Source: Novosphingobium sp.
Lineage (GTDB): Bacteria > Pseudomonadota > Alphaproteobacteria > Sphingomonadales > Sphingomonadaceae
Length of the DNA: 64,000 nt
NCBI RefSeq assembly: GCF_030696665.1
Contig: NZ_JAUYRV010000014.1
Location: forward strand, 95,113 to 159,112
Direction of reading: 5' to 3'
The notes under the pieces are model-generated. The model saw only the letters and a list, made by a program, of their open reading frames with translations, had not been told where the DNA came from and ran no database searches. The position numbers were made by a program, and so were the translations under genes. How positions within the stretch are numbered: position 1 is the stretch's first letter; the number at the start of each line of letters is the position of its first letter. Below, piece by piece: positions 54,134 to 62,314 of this stretch.

Positions 54134-55270
54134 ATGGCGCTCACCACGATCCGCCGCATCTATGCTCATGCCGGACTGCAATCGTTTGTAGAGGCGAGCG
54201 GCGGGCTGTTCGTGGTCGGCTTCCTTGTGAAACAAGGGCTTAGCCCCTCCTTCGCGCTGGCGAGTTTCGCGCTCGTGCTGCTCTCCCGCTTCGCCCTGCG
54301 CGCCGCCGTCCTGCCCCTCGCCCACCGCTACGGGCTGCGTAGCGTCCTGCTGCTGGGCGTGGTGATCCGCGCCGCCTCGTATATAATGTTGCCTTTTGTC
54401 AGTGGCTTGGGGCCGATGCTGATGGCCTATATCCTCGTCACTGGCCTTGGCAGCGTGCTCTACTGGACCGGCTACCACGCCTATGTCTCCGCCGCCGGAG
54501 ACAATGCCGCGATGGGGCGGCAGGTTTCGATCCAGCAGGCGACGACCGCCACGGTCGGCATCGTTGCCCCCGTCATCGGTGGGGTCTTGTTGTCGTGGGT
54601 CGGGCCGCTGGCGGGATTCGCAATTATCGCAGTGTTTCAGATGCTTGCAGGCACTCCCCTGCTCGGCGCGCCTAACCCCACGATCAACCCGGAATCGCGC
54701 GCAGACCCGGACATCGTCCGCTTCGGGCGCCGCATCTACTTCGCCGAAGGGCTGCAATCGGGCTGCGCCAACGTCGTGTGGAACCTCGCCCTGTTCGTAA
54801 CCCTCGGGCAAAGCTTCGAAAATTTCGGCGGTGCGCTGGCACTGGCGGGAGTCGGCGCGGCGGCAGGCAGCCTGCTGATCGGCCGCCTGATCGACGGCGG
54901 ACGCGCTGCGCACTCATTGACGCTAGCCTATGGCCTCGGCGCAATCGTCATAGGAATCAAAGCCTTGGCGTGGGCAACGCCGCTCCCCGCGCTCGTTGCC
55001 ACGGCACTCGGCGCGCTCGTCGCGCCGATGCTCGCCACCGCCATGCTCTCCCCGCTCTACGCGATGGCGCAGCGTTCCCAGTGTACGCTGCGGTTCAACA
55101 TGGCGACCGAGGGCGGGTGGGATCTTGGCTGTTCGACCGCCGCATTGGTCGCCGCCACGATCCTCCACCTGGGGTTCGGCTATACCGTTCCCATCCTCCT
55201 CGCACTGGCCGCGATTGGGGCGATCTGGTGGGGTCTTGCGCAGTGGTACAGGCAGGCAACCGCCGCCTAG
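54134..55270 (+). CDS. MFS transporter
   Basis: The 378-residue protein has about 12 hydrophobic segments and a classic MFS loop region (SRFALRAAVLPLAHRYGLRSVLL in part). There is no conserved drug-efflux motif I can name. Its start is six bases after the purN-YjbR stop, so it belongs to the purM transcript, although a purine link is not shown. The stop codon lies inside a tandem decamer repeat. Confidence 0.82.
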   Translation: MALTTIRRIYAHAGLQSFVEASGGLFVVGFLVKQGLSPSFALASFALVLLSRFALRAAVLPLAHRYGLRSVLLLGVVIRAASYIMLPFVSGLGPMLMAYILVTGLGSVLYWTGYHAYVSAAGDNAAMGRQVSIQQATTATVGIVAPVIGGVLLSWVGPLAGFAIIAVFQMLAGTPLLGAPNPTINPESRADPDIVRFGRRIYFAEGLQSGCANVVWNLALFVTLGQSFENFGGALALAGVGAAAGSLLIGRLIDGGRAAHSLTLAYGLGAIVIGIKALAWATPLPALVATALGALVAPMLATAMLSPLYAMAQRSQCTLRFNMATEGGWDLGCSTAALVAATILHLGFGYTVPILLALAAIGAIWWGLAQWYRQATAA

Positions 55271-55297
55271 GTGCAGTTAGGTGCATCTAGGTGCACT
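55268..55297. repeat. Three tandem 10-bp repeats TAGGTGCAnn
   Basis: TAGGTGCA recurs at 55268, 55278 and 55288, each followed by two variable bases, giving exact 10-bp periodicity (one DNA helical turn). The first copy contains the MFS stop codon. The block lies between two convergent genes. Confidence 0.75.
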
Positions 55298-55310
55298 TCG
55301 GAAAGCATCG

Positions 55311-55568
55311 TCAGATCTGGCTGGAATCGACCTGCGGGCGGCTTTCGCGCGAGCCGCGATAACGCACCGACGGATCACTGGCATCGCCAGCAATCACCAC
55401 GAAATCATCATGCACTTCAACCAGTTCGCCTGCGAAGGGCATGTCTTCGAACATCGGATTGCCGGTCACGCGATAGCTGACGACATCGCCCACCTTGAAC
55501 GTGGCCGCATCGAAATTGAACGCAAAGGGGCAATCGTCCCCGCCGCCTGCCTGACCCATTCCTTGCAT
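55311..55568 (-). CDS. Small conserved protein of unknown function
   Basis: The 85-residue protein (ATG 55568, GGGAGA eight bases upstream) is acidic with a beta-rich look: DAATFKVGDVVSYRVTGNPMFED then GELVEVHDDFVVIAGDASDPS. The pattern of alternating hydrophobic residues suggests a small beta-barrel such as an SH3 or S1-like fold. No signal peptide or TM. I do not recognise a named family. It lies downstream of the TonB-receptor terminator. Confidence 0.6.
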   Translation of the reverse strand: MQGMGQAGGGDDCPFAFNFDAATFKVGDVVSYRVTGNPMFEDMPFAGELVEVHDDFVVIAGDASDPSVRYRGSRESRPQVDSSQI

Positions 55569-55601
55569 CCGAATCTCCCTTGCCCCCAGCCATAACAAAA
55601 A

Positions 55602-55627
55602 GGGCCGCCGGAGTGAACCGGCGGCCC
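55602..55627 (-). terminator. Rho-independent terminator of the TonB-receptor gene
   Basis: A perfect 10-bp stem GGGCCGCCGG/CCGGCGGCCC with a 6-base loop is followed leftward by TTTTTG. It begins about 27 bases after the receptor stop at 55654. Confidence 0.93.
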
Positions 55628-55653
55628 GTAGGAGTTCCCCAAGACGGGGTGGA

Positions 55654-57993
55654 TCAGAAATCGTAGCCCAGCGTAATGCCATACGTGCGCGGCGGCATCA
55701 GCGTGCCACCGATGGCACGGCTGGTGGAAACCGCGAAGCTGCCCGCATAGACCAGTTCGTTGGTGATGTTGCGGACCCATGCATTGGCCGAGAAGTGGCC
55801 GTCCGAGTGCTTGTAGCGGATGTTGGCATCGAGCTGGATGTAGCCATCCTGCGCCATGCGATCATCGTTGAATTCAGTGTGGAACTGCTTGGAGCGGTAG
55901 GAGAAGTTGCTGCCGAACTGCACTTCGCCGCCGTTGTTCATGCCCACGCTGTAGGTCGGGTTGAGGTTGAGGCTCCACTTGGGGCTCATGCGCGTGGCAT
56001 TGCCCGACAAGTCCTTGATCAGCTGCGATTCCACGGCACCGGGCGCAAACAGGCGCGGATCGAGCGGATCGGAAGCAGAGAACTTGGTGAATTCCGAATG
56101 CAGGTATCCGACCGATGCATTGACGGTGAATTCACGCGACGGACGCCACAGCACGTCAAATTCGGCACCATAGGCTTCCGAAACGGCCGCGTTGGTCAGC
56201 GTGCTGGTGAAGAACGGCGGCGTGGGGATCGCGCGGGTCAGCGAGAACTGACCATTCTTCAGGCGCTGGAAGAACACCGCGAGGTTCGCGCTGAGCGCAC
56301 CTGCGGAATACTTGCTGCCCACTTCGAAGGCTTCGACCTTTTCCGGATCGACGAACGGCGAGGCTTGCGTGGCCGAAAGCTTGCGGGTGGAGCCGATTTC
56401 AGCGGTGCCGCTCTTGAAGCCGCGCGACCAGTTGCCGTAGAGCATCAGATCGTCGTTCGGGCGGAATTCAAAGCCGAGTGAGGGCGAGAAATCGTCCCAC
56501 GACTTGGTTGCATCCCACTGAAGCGGATCGAGAACCAGACGGTTTAGCGCAGCCGAACCGAGGCCCGCCTGATTGCGCAGGCGACGCTCTTCCCAGCTGT
56601 AGCGCGCGCCAGCCTTGACCGAGAACTTATCGGACAGGTCATAGGTCATGTTGGCGAAGGCGGCCCAGGTCTTCACATCCAAGCGGCCATCGAACTGCAC
56701 GCGGAACGGATCGGTGTTGGTCAGCACATCAAGGCCGATGTGGTTTTCCACCTCGATCTGTTCGTCCAGATAGAACAGGCCGAACACGCCGTGGAACTTG
56801 TCGGTATCGACGTTCGCCTGCAATTCCTGGCTGAACTGGTGCTGGAACACCGGCTGCCAGTGATTGGCGCTGCTGCGCAGGGCATTGGTCTGCGCCAGCG
56901 GATAGCCGAGGTAGGTCGACATATCGAAATCGTGGAAGAAGATCGCGTCGAAGCTGCGATAGCTGGTCAGCGACTTGAGCGTGATTGCATCGCTGGCGTC
57001 CACGGTGATCGCACCGGTCAGCGCCCACTGTTCACGATCATTGATCGGATCAAAGTTCGTGGCGATGTTGCGCGGATTGGTGGCGAAGCGGGCTTGTGAA
57101 CCGTCCGCATTCAGGCGCTGGCCCAGCGCGCTGAGACCGTCGTTGGCAGCAACAGTGTCGTTCAGAACGCCGGGGAACGACACTTCGCGGAACTTGATGG
57201 CCAGCGAGCGATCGTCTTCACGGTGATATTCGCCGGTCAGCAGGATGTTCACCGAATCCGAAGGCAGGAATTCAAGGTGCGCACGGCCCGACCACTGGTT
57301 CAGGTTGTCGATCTCGTTGCCGGTGAATTCGTTGACGCCGAAGCCATCGCGCTTGATGCGCTGCACGGCCAGACGGCCACGCACGCCTTCGGCAATCGGG
57401 CCGCCGATGGCAGCATCGGTCTGGATCAGCAGGGCATCGCCACCAAGCGTCTGGCGGACATAGCCTTCGAGCGTATCGCTGGGCTTGGCGGTGATGAGGT
57501 TGACTGCGCCGCCGGTGGCATTGCGGCCATAAAGCGTGCCCTGCGGGCCGCGCAGCACTTCAACGCGTTCAAGATCGAACATCGAGCCAAGCTGGGCCTG
57601 AGCGAGGCTGACCACGACGCCATCGACATGAAGCGCGACCGAAGGATCGACGCCGGGCAGCGAGCTGGAGAGGCCGATGCCGCGAATGAACAGCTTGGCA
57701 AAGTTGAAATCGTTGCCGAAGCTGATCGACGGGACCAGTGCCTGAAGGCCTTCAAGCGTGACGGTGTTGTTGGCAGCCAGCGCTTCTGTGCCGACGGCGG
57801 AAACCGAAAGCGAAACGTCCGAAAGCGACTGCGCACGCTTTTGCGCGGTCACGATGATTTCGGTGCCGACGCCTTCGTCAGCGGCCTGCTGAGCGGCGTC
57901 CTGCGCGAAGGCGGGCTGGGCAATGGCGAAAGCGGCGGCAGCAACAATGCTGGTGCGCGCAAGCAAGCGCGCGGAAGCGCGGTGAGTAAGCAT
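55654..57993 (-). CDS. TonB-dependent outer membrane receptor
   Basis: The 779-residue protein has a signal peptide (residues 1 to about 30, ending AFAQD), a TonB-box-like EIIVTAQKRAQSL, a plug with VALHVDGVVV and VEVLRGPQGTLYGRNATGGAVNLIT, and a long beta-barrel ending with the aromatic YGITLGYDF. In sphingomonads such receptors often import complex organic molecules or siderophores. ATG 57993 has GGGAGG upstream; longer frames lack support. It is divergent from the acyl-CoA operon across ndk and may feed it, but that is speculative. Confidence 0.93.
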   Translation of the reverse strand: MLTHRASARLLARTSIVAAAAFAIAQPAFAQDAAQQAADEGVGTEIIVTAQKRAQSLSDVSLSVSAVGTEALAANNTVTLEGLQALVPSISFGNDFNFAKLFIRGIGLSSSLPGVDPSVALHVDGVVVSLAQAQLGSMFDLERVEVLRGPQGTLYGRNATGGAVNLITAKPSDTLEGYVRQTLGGDALLIQTDAAIGGPIAEGVRGRLAVQRIKRDGFGVNEFTGNEIDNLNQWSGRAHLEFLPSDSVNILLTGEYHREDDRSLAIKFREVSFPGVLNDTVAANDGLSALGQRLNADGSQARFATNPRNIATNFDPINDREQWALTGAITVDASDAITLKSLTSYRSFDAIFFHDFDMSTYLGYPLAQTNALRSSANHWQPVFQHQFSQELQANVDTDKFHGVFGLFYLDEQIEVENHIGLDVLTNTDPFRVQFDGRLDVKTWAAFANMTYDLSDKFSVKAGARYSWEERRLRNQAGLGSAALNRLVLDPLQWDATKSWDDFSPSLGFEFRPNDDLMLYGNWSRGFKSGTAEIGSTRKLSATQASPFVDPEKVEAFEVGSKYSAGALSANLAVFFQRLKNGQFSLTRAIPTPPFFTSTLTNAAVSEAYGAEFDVLWRPSREFTVNASVGYLHSEFTKFSASDPLDPRLFAPGAVESQLIKDLSGNATRMSPKWSLNLNPTYSVGMNNGGEVQFGSNFSYRSKQFHTEFNDDRMAQDGYIQLDANIRYKHSDGHFSANAWVRNITNELVYAGSFAVSTSRAIGGTLMPPRTYGITLGYDF

Positions 57994-58053
57994 CAGGTAT
58001 CCTCCCTGTGGAACATTCACGGTTCCATACGTCCGAATTTCGGGACTGCCTGT

Positions 58054-58100
58054 GCTATAACATTTGTAAGTAGCACCTACAATTATGGCTATAGGTGATA
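58054..58100 (-). promoter_or_regulatory. TonB-receptor promoter with overlapping dyad operator
   Basis: On the minus strand TTGTAG (58077-58082) and TATAGC (58054-58059) are 17 bases apart and read toward the receptor. An inverted repeat overlaps the -35: half-sites TAGCACCTACA (58071-58081) and TATAGGTGATA (58090-58100), 9 of 11 positions symmetrical, centres 19 bp apart. A repressor or an activator of the TetR, GntR or LuxR type could bind it. Confidence 0.65.
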
Positions 58101-58174
58101 ACATCCGTTTCGCAATGAAGCGTTGCAATGACGCAACATTCTACCAAATGACAGCTTTACGGCCTACCGGCACG

Positions 58175-58208
58175 AAAAGGGCCGGAGCATTGCTGCCCCG
58201 GCCCTTTT
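58175..58208 (-). terminator. Rho-independent terminator of ndk
   Basis: AAAAGGGCCGG pairs with CCGGCCCTTTT around a 12-base loop. Read leftward it is followed by TTTTC, 25 bases after the ndk stop. Confidence 0.88.
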
Positions 58209-58232
58209 GACGGTCAACCTGATCGGAAAGGA

Positions 58233-58655
58233 TCAGCCGACGATTTCTTCGGGCTTGAAGAAGTAGGCGATTTCGATGGCCGCGTTCTCATCCGAATCCG
58301 AACCGTGGACCGAGTTTGCTTCGATCGATTCAGCCAGTTCCTTGCGGATCGTGCCGGGTTCAGCATTGGCAGGGTTGGTGGCGCCCATGATGTCACGGTT
58401 GCGCTGCATCGCGTTCTCACCTTCGAGAACCTGCACGACCACCGGACCGGAGATCATGAATTCGACCAGTTCGCCAAAGAACGGACGTTCGCGGTGAACG
58501 GCGTAGAAGCCTTCGGCCTGTTCGCGGCTCATATGGATGCGCTTGGAAGCGACGACGCGCAGGCCAGCTTCTTCCAGCATCTTGGTGACCGCACCGGTCA
58601 GGTTGCGGCGCGTGGCATCAGGCTTGATGATCGAGAAAGTGCGGGTAACCGCCAT
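58233..58655 (-). CDS. ndk: Nucleoside diphosphate kinase
   Basis: Ndk balances nucleoside triphosphate pools. The 140-residue protein has [13 protein letters not shown] at the start and the phospho-His in [18 protein letters not shown] 58655 gives the standard length. It stands alone with its own terminator. Confidence 0.98.
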   Translation of the reverse strand: MAVTRTFSIIKPDATRRNLTGAVTKMLEEAGLRVVASKRIHMSREQAEGFYAVHRERPFFGELVEFMISGPVVVQVLEGENAMQRNRDIMGATNPANAEPGTIRKELAESIEANSVHGSDSDENAAIEIAYFFKPEEIVG

Positions 58656-58828
58656 GAGAATTTCCTTGCGAAACGTTGCGAATTCGATGGGCGCGCCCCT
58701 AGCCCGGTTTGCCGGAAACCGCAAGGTGCGGCGCAGCAATCGGCGTTTTCCAGAAAAATGCGTCGTAGCAGTTGAAGCTTTTTAATCGCGCGCTTAACAT
58801 CCGCCGAAAGAGGCAAGCGGAGATTCGG

Positions 58829-59746
58829 ATGGCTGGCGTGCTTGAAGGCAAAGTCGTTGCTGTGACCGGCGCAGGGCGCGGGATCGGGCGCGAGATTGCG
58901 TTGCTGTGTGCGCGTGAAGGTGCAGCGGTGGTGGTCAACGATCCCGGCGTGGCGCAAGCGGGCGATGGCGGGGACGCTGGCCCTGCACAGACCACGGTGG
59001 ATGACATTGTGGCGGCGGGCGGCAGGGCTTGGGCCAACCTTGCCAGCGTGGCCGATCCATTGGGCGCGGCGACCATCGTGGAAGACGCCGTCCAGCGCTT
59101 TGGCCGGATCGATGCGGTGGTGAACAACGCCGGAATCCTGCGCGATACGATCTGGCACAAGATGTCTTACGAAGACTGGACCCAGGTGATCGACGTGAAC
59201 CTGACCGGCGCGTTCAACGTGTCGAAGGCGGCGACGCCCTATTTTCGTGAGCAATCATCGGGCAGCTTCATCCATTTTACGTCAACCAGCGGGCTGATCG
59301 GCAATGTGGGGCAGGCGAACTATTCGGCGGCCAAGCTGGGGCTGGTGGCGATGTCGCAATCCATCGCGCTGGATATGGCGCGCTGGGGTGTGCGGTCAAA
59401 CTGCGTGGCACCCTTTGCGTGGAGCCGCATGACCGCCTCGATCCCGGCGGAAACGCCCGAGCAGAAGCAGCGGGTGGAGCGGCTGCAAACGATGAGCGCC
59501 GACAAGATTGCGCCGCTGGTGGCCTATCTGGCGTCGGATCTTTCAAGCGAGGTCACCAATCAGGTGTTTTCGGTGCGGAAGAACGAGATCCTGCTTTTCA
59601 GCAAGCCGCGCCCGGTGCGCTCGATGGTCAAGCTGGAGGGGTGGACGCCTGCCGCGATTGCCGAGGAACTGATCCCGGCATTCAAACCTGCTTTTGCGCG
59701 CGCGGACGAAGTTTCGGCGCACGTTTTCCCCTATGATCCGGTCTGA
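58829..59746 (+). CDS. SDR-family 3-hydroxyacyl-CoA dehydrogenase (MFE-2/17beta-HSD4-like)
   Basis: The 305-residue protein has the Rossmann VTGAGRGIGREIALLCAREGA, then VVVNDPGVAQAG and the extended GDAGPAQTTVDDIVAAGG insert, NNAGILRDTIWHKMSYEDW, and the active site YSAAKLG. The NAGILRD and APFAWSRM sequences are characteristic of the dehydrogenase half of multifunctional enzyme type 2. ATG 58829 has GGAGA upstream. First gene of the acyl-CoA operon. A bulky or branched acyl-CoA is a likely substrate, inferred from the family. Confidence 0.85.
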   Translation: MAGVLEGKVVAVTGAGRGIGREIALLCAREGAAVVVNDPGVAQAGDGGDAGPAQTTVDDIVAAGGRAWANLASVADPLGAATIVEDAVQRFGRIDAVVNNAGILRDTIWHKMSYEDWTQVIDVNLTGAFNVSKAATPYFREQSSGSFIHFTSTSGLIGNVGQANYSAAKLGLVAMSQSIALDMARWGVRSNCVAPFAWSRMTASIPAETPEQKQRVERLQTMSADKIAPLVAYLASDLSSEVTNQVFSVRKNEILLFSKPRPVRSMVKLEGWTPAAIAEELIPAFKPAFARADEVSAHVFPYDPV

Positions 59747-59758
59747 GGATTTATCCAT

Positions 59759-60943
59759 ATGAGCACTGTCAATCCCGGTATGGACGCCGAAATCTTTGAC
59801 CAGTTTATCGAACAACTGCGCCGCTATGTGCGTGAGCGGCTGATTCCGGCTGAGGAGGACGTGATCGCGCAGGACCGCATTCCTGACGACATCTTGGGCG
59901 AGATGCGCGAGATGGGGCTGTTCGGCATTACCATCCCCGAGGAGTTTGGCGGGGCGGGCATGAATGTCAGCCAATATATCGAGACGGTGAAGCAGTTGAG
60001 CTTTGCTGCACCGGCGTACCGTTCGACCATGTCTATAAACATCGGCATGACCGGCACCGCGATCAAGAATTTCGGCACGGCAGAGCAGAAGGCCGAATGG
60101 CTGCCACGCATCGCCAGCGGCGAGATTGCGTGTTTTGGCCTGACCGAGCCGGGATCAGGGTCTGACAGTGCGGCGATGCAGACGATGGCGGTGCGTGATG
60201 GCAACGGATACCGGCTGAACGGGACGAAACGGTACATCACCAACAGCCCCAGTGCGAAGATCGGGCTGATCATGGCGCGCACATCAAAGGAAGCGCTGGC
60301 CAAGAACGCGCATGTATCCGCCTTCATCGTCGACATGACCACGCCGGGCATCACTATCGGCAAGCCGGACAAGAAGATGGGGCAAGCAGGCGCGCACATT
60401 GCCGATGTCATCATGGACGACGTGCATGTGCCGGGTTCAGCGCTGGTCGGGGGCGAAGAAGGCCGGGGCTTTCAGATTGCGATGCAGAGCCTTGATAACG
60501 GGCGGCTTTCGGTGGCGGGCATGGGCGTGGGCATGGGGCGGCGCGCGCTCGACACCGCAATCCGCTATGCCACCGAGCGCAAGGCGTTTGGCGAGCCGAT
60601 TGCGAACTTCCAGCTGATCCAGGCGATGCTGGCCGACAGCGAGGCCGAACTCTATGCCGCCGAATGCATGATCGCCGACGCCTGCGCCCGCGCGGACCGG
60701 GGCGAGAATATCCAGCGCAAGGCGGCGTCGGCAAAGCTGTTCTCGTCCGAAGCCTGCGGGCGCGTGGTGGATCGGTGCGTGCAGGTGTTTGGCGGGGCGG
60801 GTTACCTTGCCGAATATCCGGCGGAGCGCTTCTTCCGCGATGCGCGCATCCTGCGCATTTACGAGGGCACCAGCCAGATCATGCAATTGCAGATCGCCAA
60901 GAGCCTGCTGCGCGAATTCAGCAGCGAAGGGGCGGTTTGGTGA
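59759..60943 (+). CDS. Acyl-CoA dehydrogenase
   Basis: The 394-residue flavoenzyme has the FAD-binding CFGLTEPGSGSDS, YITNSP, GRGFQIAMQSLDNGRL, GGAGYLAEYPAERFFRDARI in part, and the catalytic Glu in RIYEGTSQI. It resembles the general SCAD/BCAD branch. It starts 12 bases after the SDR stop. It is followed by a 130-bp palindromic element and not by an immediately adjacent gene. Confidence 0.95.
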   Translation: MSTVNPGMDAEIFDQFIEQLRRYVRERLIPAEEDVIAQDRIPDDILGEMREMGLFGITIPEEFGGAGMNVSQYIETVKQLSFAAPAYRSTMSINIGMTGTAIKNFGTAEQKAEWLPRIASGEIACFGLTEPGSGSDSAAMQTMAVRDGNGYRLNGTKRYITNSPSAKIGLIMARTSKEALAKNAHVSAFIVDMTTPGITIGKPDKKMGQAGAHIADVIMDDVHVPGSALVGGEEGRGFQIAMQSLDNGRLSVAGMGVGMGRRALDTAIRYATERKAFGEPIANFQLIQAMLADSEAELYAAECMIADACARADRGENIQRKAASAKLFSSEACGRVVDRCVQVFGGAGYLAEYPAERFFRDARILRIYEGTSQIMQLQIAKSLLREFSSEGAVW

Positions 60944-60944
60944 T

Positions 60945-61074
60945 CCTCCCCGAACCGGGGAGGGGGACCGCGACGCGTAGCGGCGTGGTGGAGGGGGCTC
61001 TCCACAGGCGCAGTGCCGGGTTGATAGCCCCCACCACCACCGTTCCGGCGGTCCCCCTCCCCGATATGGGGAGG
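60945..61074. repeat. 130-bp palindromic element with hairpin ends
   Basis: The ends are inverted copies: CCTCCCCnnnnCGGGGAGG followed by GGGACCGC on the left, and its inverse on the right, with only the four central loop bases different across 27 bp. Each end is itself a hairpin, and the interior also pairs partly (GGTGGAGGGGGCT with AGCCCCCACCACC). This is the layout of a non-autonomous palindromic repeat. The right end supplies GGGGAGG, seven bases before the GTG of the next gene. Confidence 0.8.
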
Positions 61075-61081
61075 AACTGCC

Positions 61082-62314
61082 GTGTATAATCTCCTCTCCG
61101 GCCTTTCGATTGTCGAGGTTTCCTCGTTCGTGGCCTCCCCCACGGCGGGCCTCTATTGCGCACAAATGGGCGCAGAAGTGATCCGCGTTGACGACCGGCG
61201 CGGCGGGCTGGACTACCGGCGCTACATGATGACGCGCGAGGGGCGGTCGCTTTCGTGGGAGAACCTCAACCGCGCGAAGAAGAGCGTGGCGCTGGATCTG
61301 CAGACCACTGAGGGGCGCGAACTGGCGGTTCGGTTGGCGCAGCAGACCGGGCAGGTCATCACCAACCTGCCGGCGGAAAGCTTCATGGCGCATGACCGGA
61401 TCGCGGCGGGGCGGCCCGATCTGGTTTCGGTGCGGATCATGGGTTGGCATGACGGGCGGCAGGCGATGGACTTTACGGTCAACGCTGCTGCAGGCTATCC
61501 GCTGATGACCGGGCCGGAAGAGTGGGATGCGAACGATGCGCGTCCGGTGAACCAGGTTCTGCCTGCGTGGGATTTCATCACCGGGGCCTATTGCGCCTTT
61601 GCCCTGCTGGCCGGGCTGCGCCACCGCGATGCAACTGGCGAAGGCAGCGAGTTGCGCGTGCCGCTGGGCGATGTGGCGATAGGCACGGCGTTCAACGCCG
61701 GGGCTGCGGCGGAAATGCTCTATCGCGGGGATGACCGGGAGCGGATCGGCAATGCCATCTGGGGCGCATTCGGGCGCGATTTCCGCAGCCGTGATGGCAA
61801 GCGCTTCATGGTTGCCGCGCTGACGCCCAAGCAGTGGAAGGCGACAGTTGAGGCCTTTGGGCTGGACGAGGCGGTGGCGGGACTGGAGGCGGAGCTGGGC
61901 GTCAGCTTCCTCGCCAGCGATCACCACCGCTTCGTCCACCGCCACCGGCTGTTCGCCCTGTTCCAGCAGGCAGCAGAGCGGTTTGACTATGCCGACCTTG
62001 CCGCGCGGCTGACCAAGGCCGGGGCCACGTTTGAGCATTATCGCACCATGCACGAGATGGCGCGCGATCCTGAACTGGTGGCCAACAATCCGCTGTTCGG
62101 CCCTTCCCCCGCCAACCCGAGCGGCTTTGCCTATCCCGCGCCACGCAGCTTTGCCAACATCCCAGATCGTGAAGCCGGTGACCCGATGCCTGCGCCCTAC
62201 CTAGGTCAGGACAGCGAGGAAGTGCTGGCGGAGCGGCTGGGGCTTTCATCAGGCCAAATTGCCGCGCTGATCGACCGGGGCGTGGTTGCCACTTCTGACA
62301 AGGACAAGACATGA
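61082..62314 (+). CDS. CaiB/BaiF-family CoA-transferase (class III)
   Basis: The 410-residue protein has LSIVEVSSFVASPTAGLYCAQMGAEVIRVD in part, NRAKKSVALDLQTTEG and, for the nucleophilic Asp, PAWDFITGAYCAFALLAGL. These match class III CoA-transferases. The start GTG 61082 is preceded by GGGGAGG inside the repeat element. Its stop overlaps the thiolase start (ATGA). In a catabolic operon it would activate the substrate acid by CoA transfer, an inference. Confidence 0.9.
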   Translation: MYNLLSGLSIVEVSSFVASPTAGLYCAQMGAEVIRVDDRRGGLDYRRYMMTREGRSLSWENLNRAKKSVALDLQTTEGRELAVRLAQQTGQVITNLPAESFMAHDRIAAGRPDLVSVRIMGWHDGRQAMDFTVNAAAGYPLMTGPEEWDANDARPVNQVLPAWDFITGAYCAFALLAGLRHRDATGEGSELRVPLGDVAIGTAFNAGAAAEMLYRGDDRERIGNAIWGAFGRDFRSRDGKRFMVAALTPKQWKATVEAFGLDEAVAGLEAELGVSFLASDHHRFVHRHRLFALFQQAAERFDYADLAARLTKAGATFEHYRTMHEMARDPELVANNPLFGPSPANPSGFAYPAPRSFANIPDREAGDPMPAPYLGQDSEEVLAERLGLSSGQIAALIDRGVVATSDKDKT

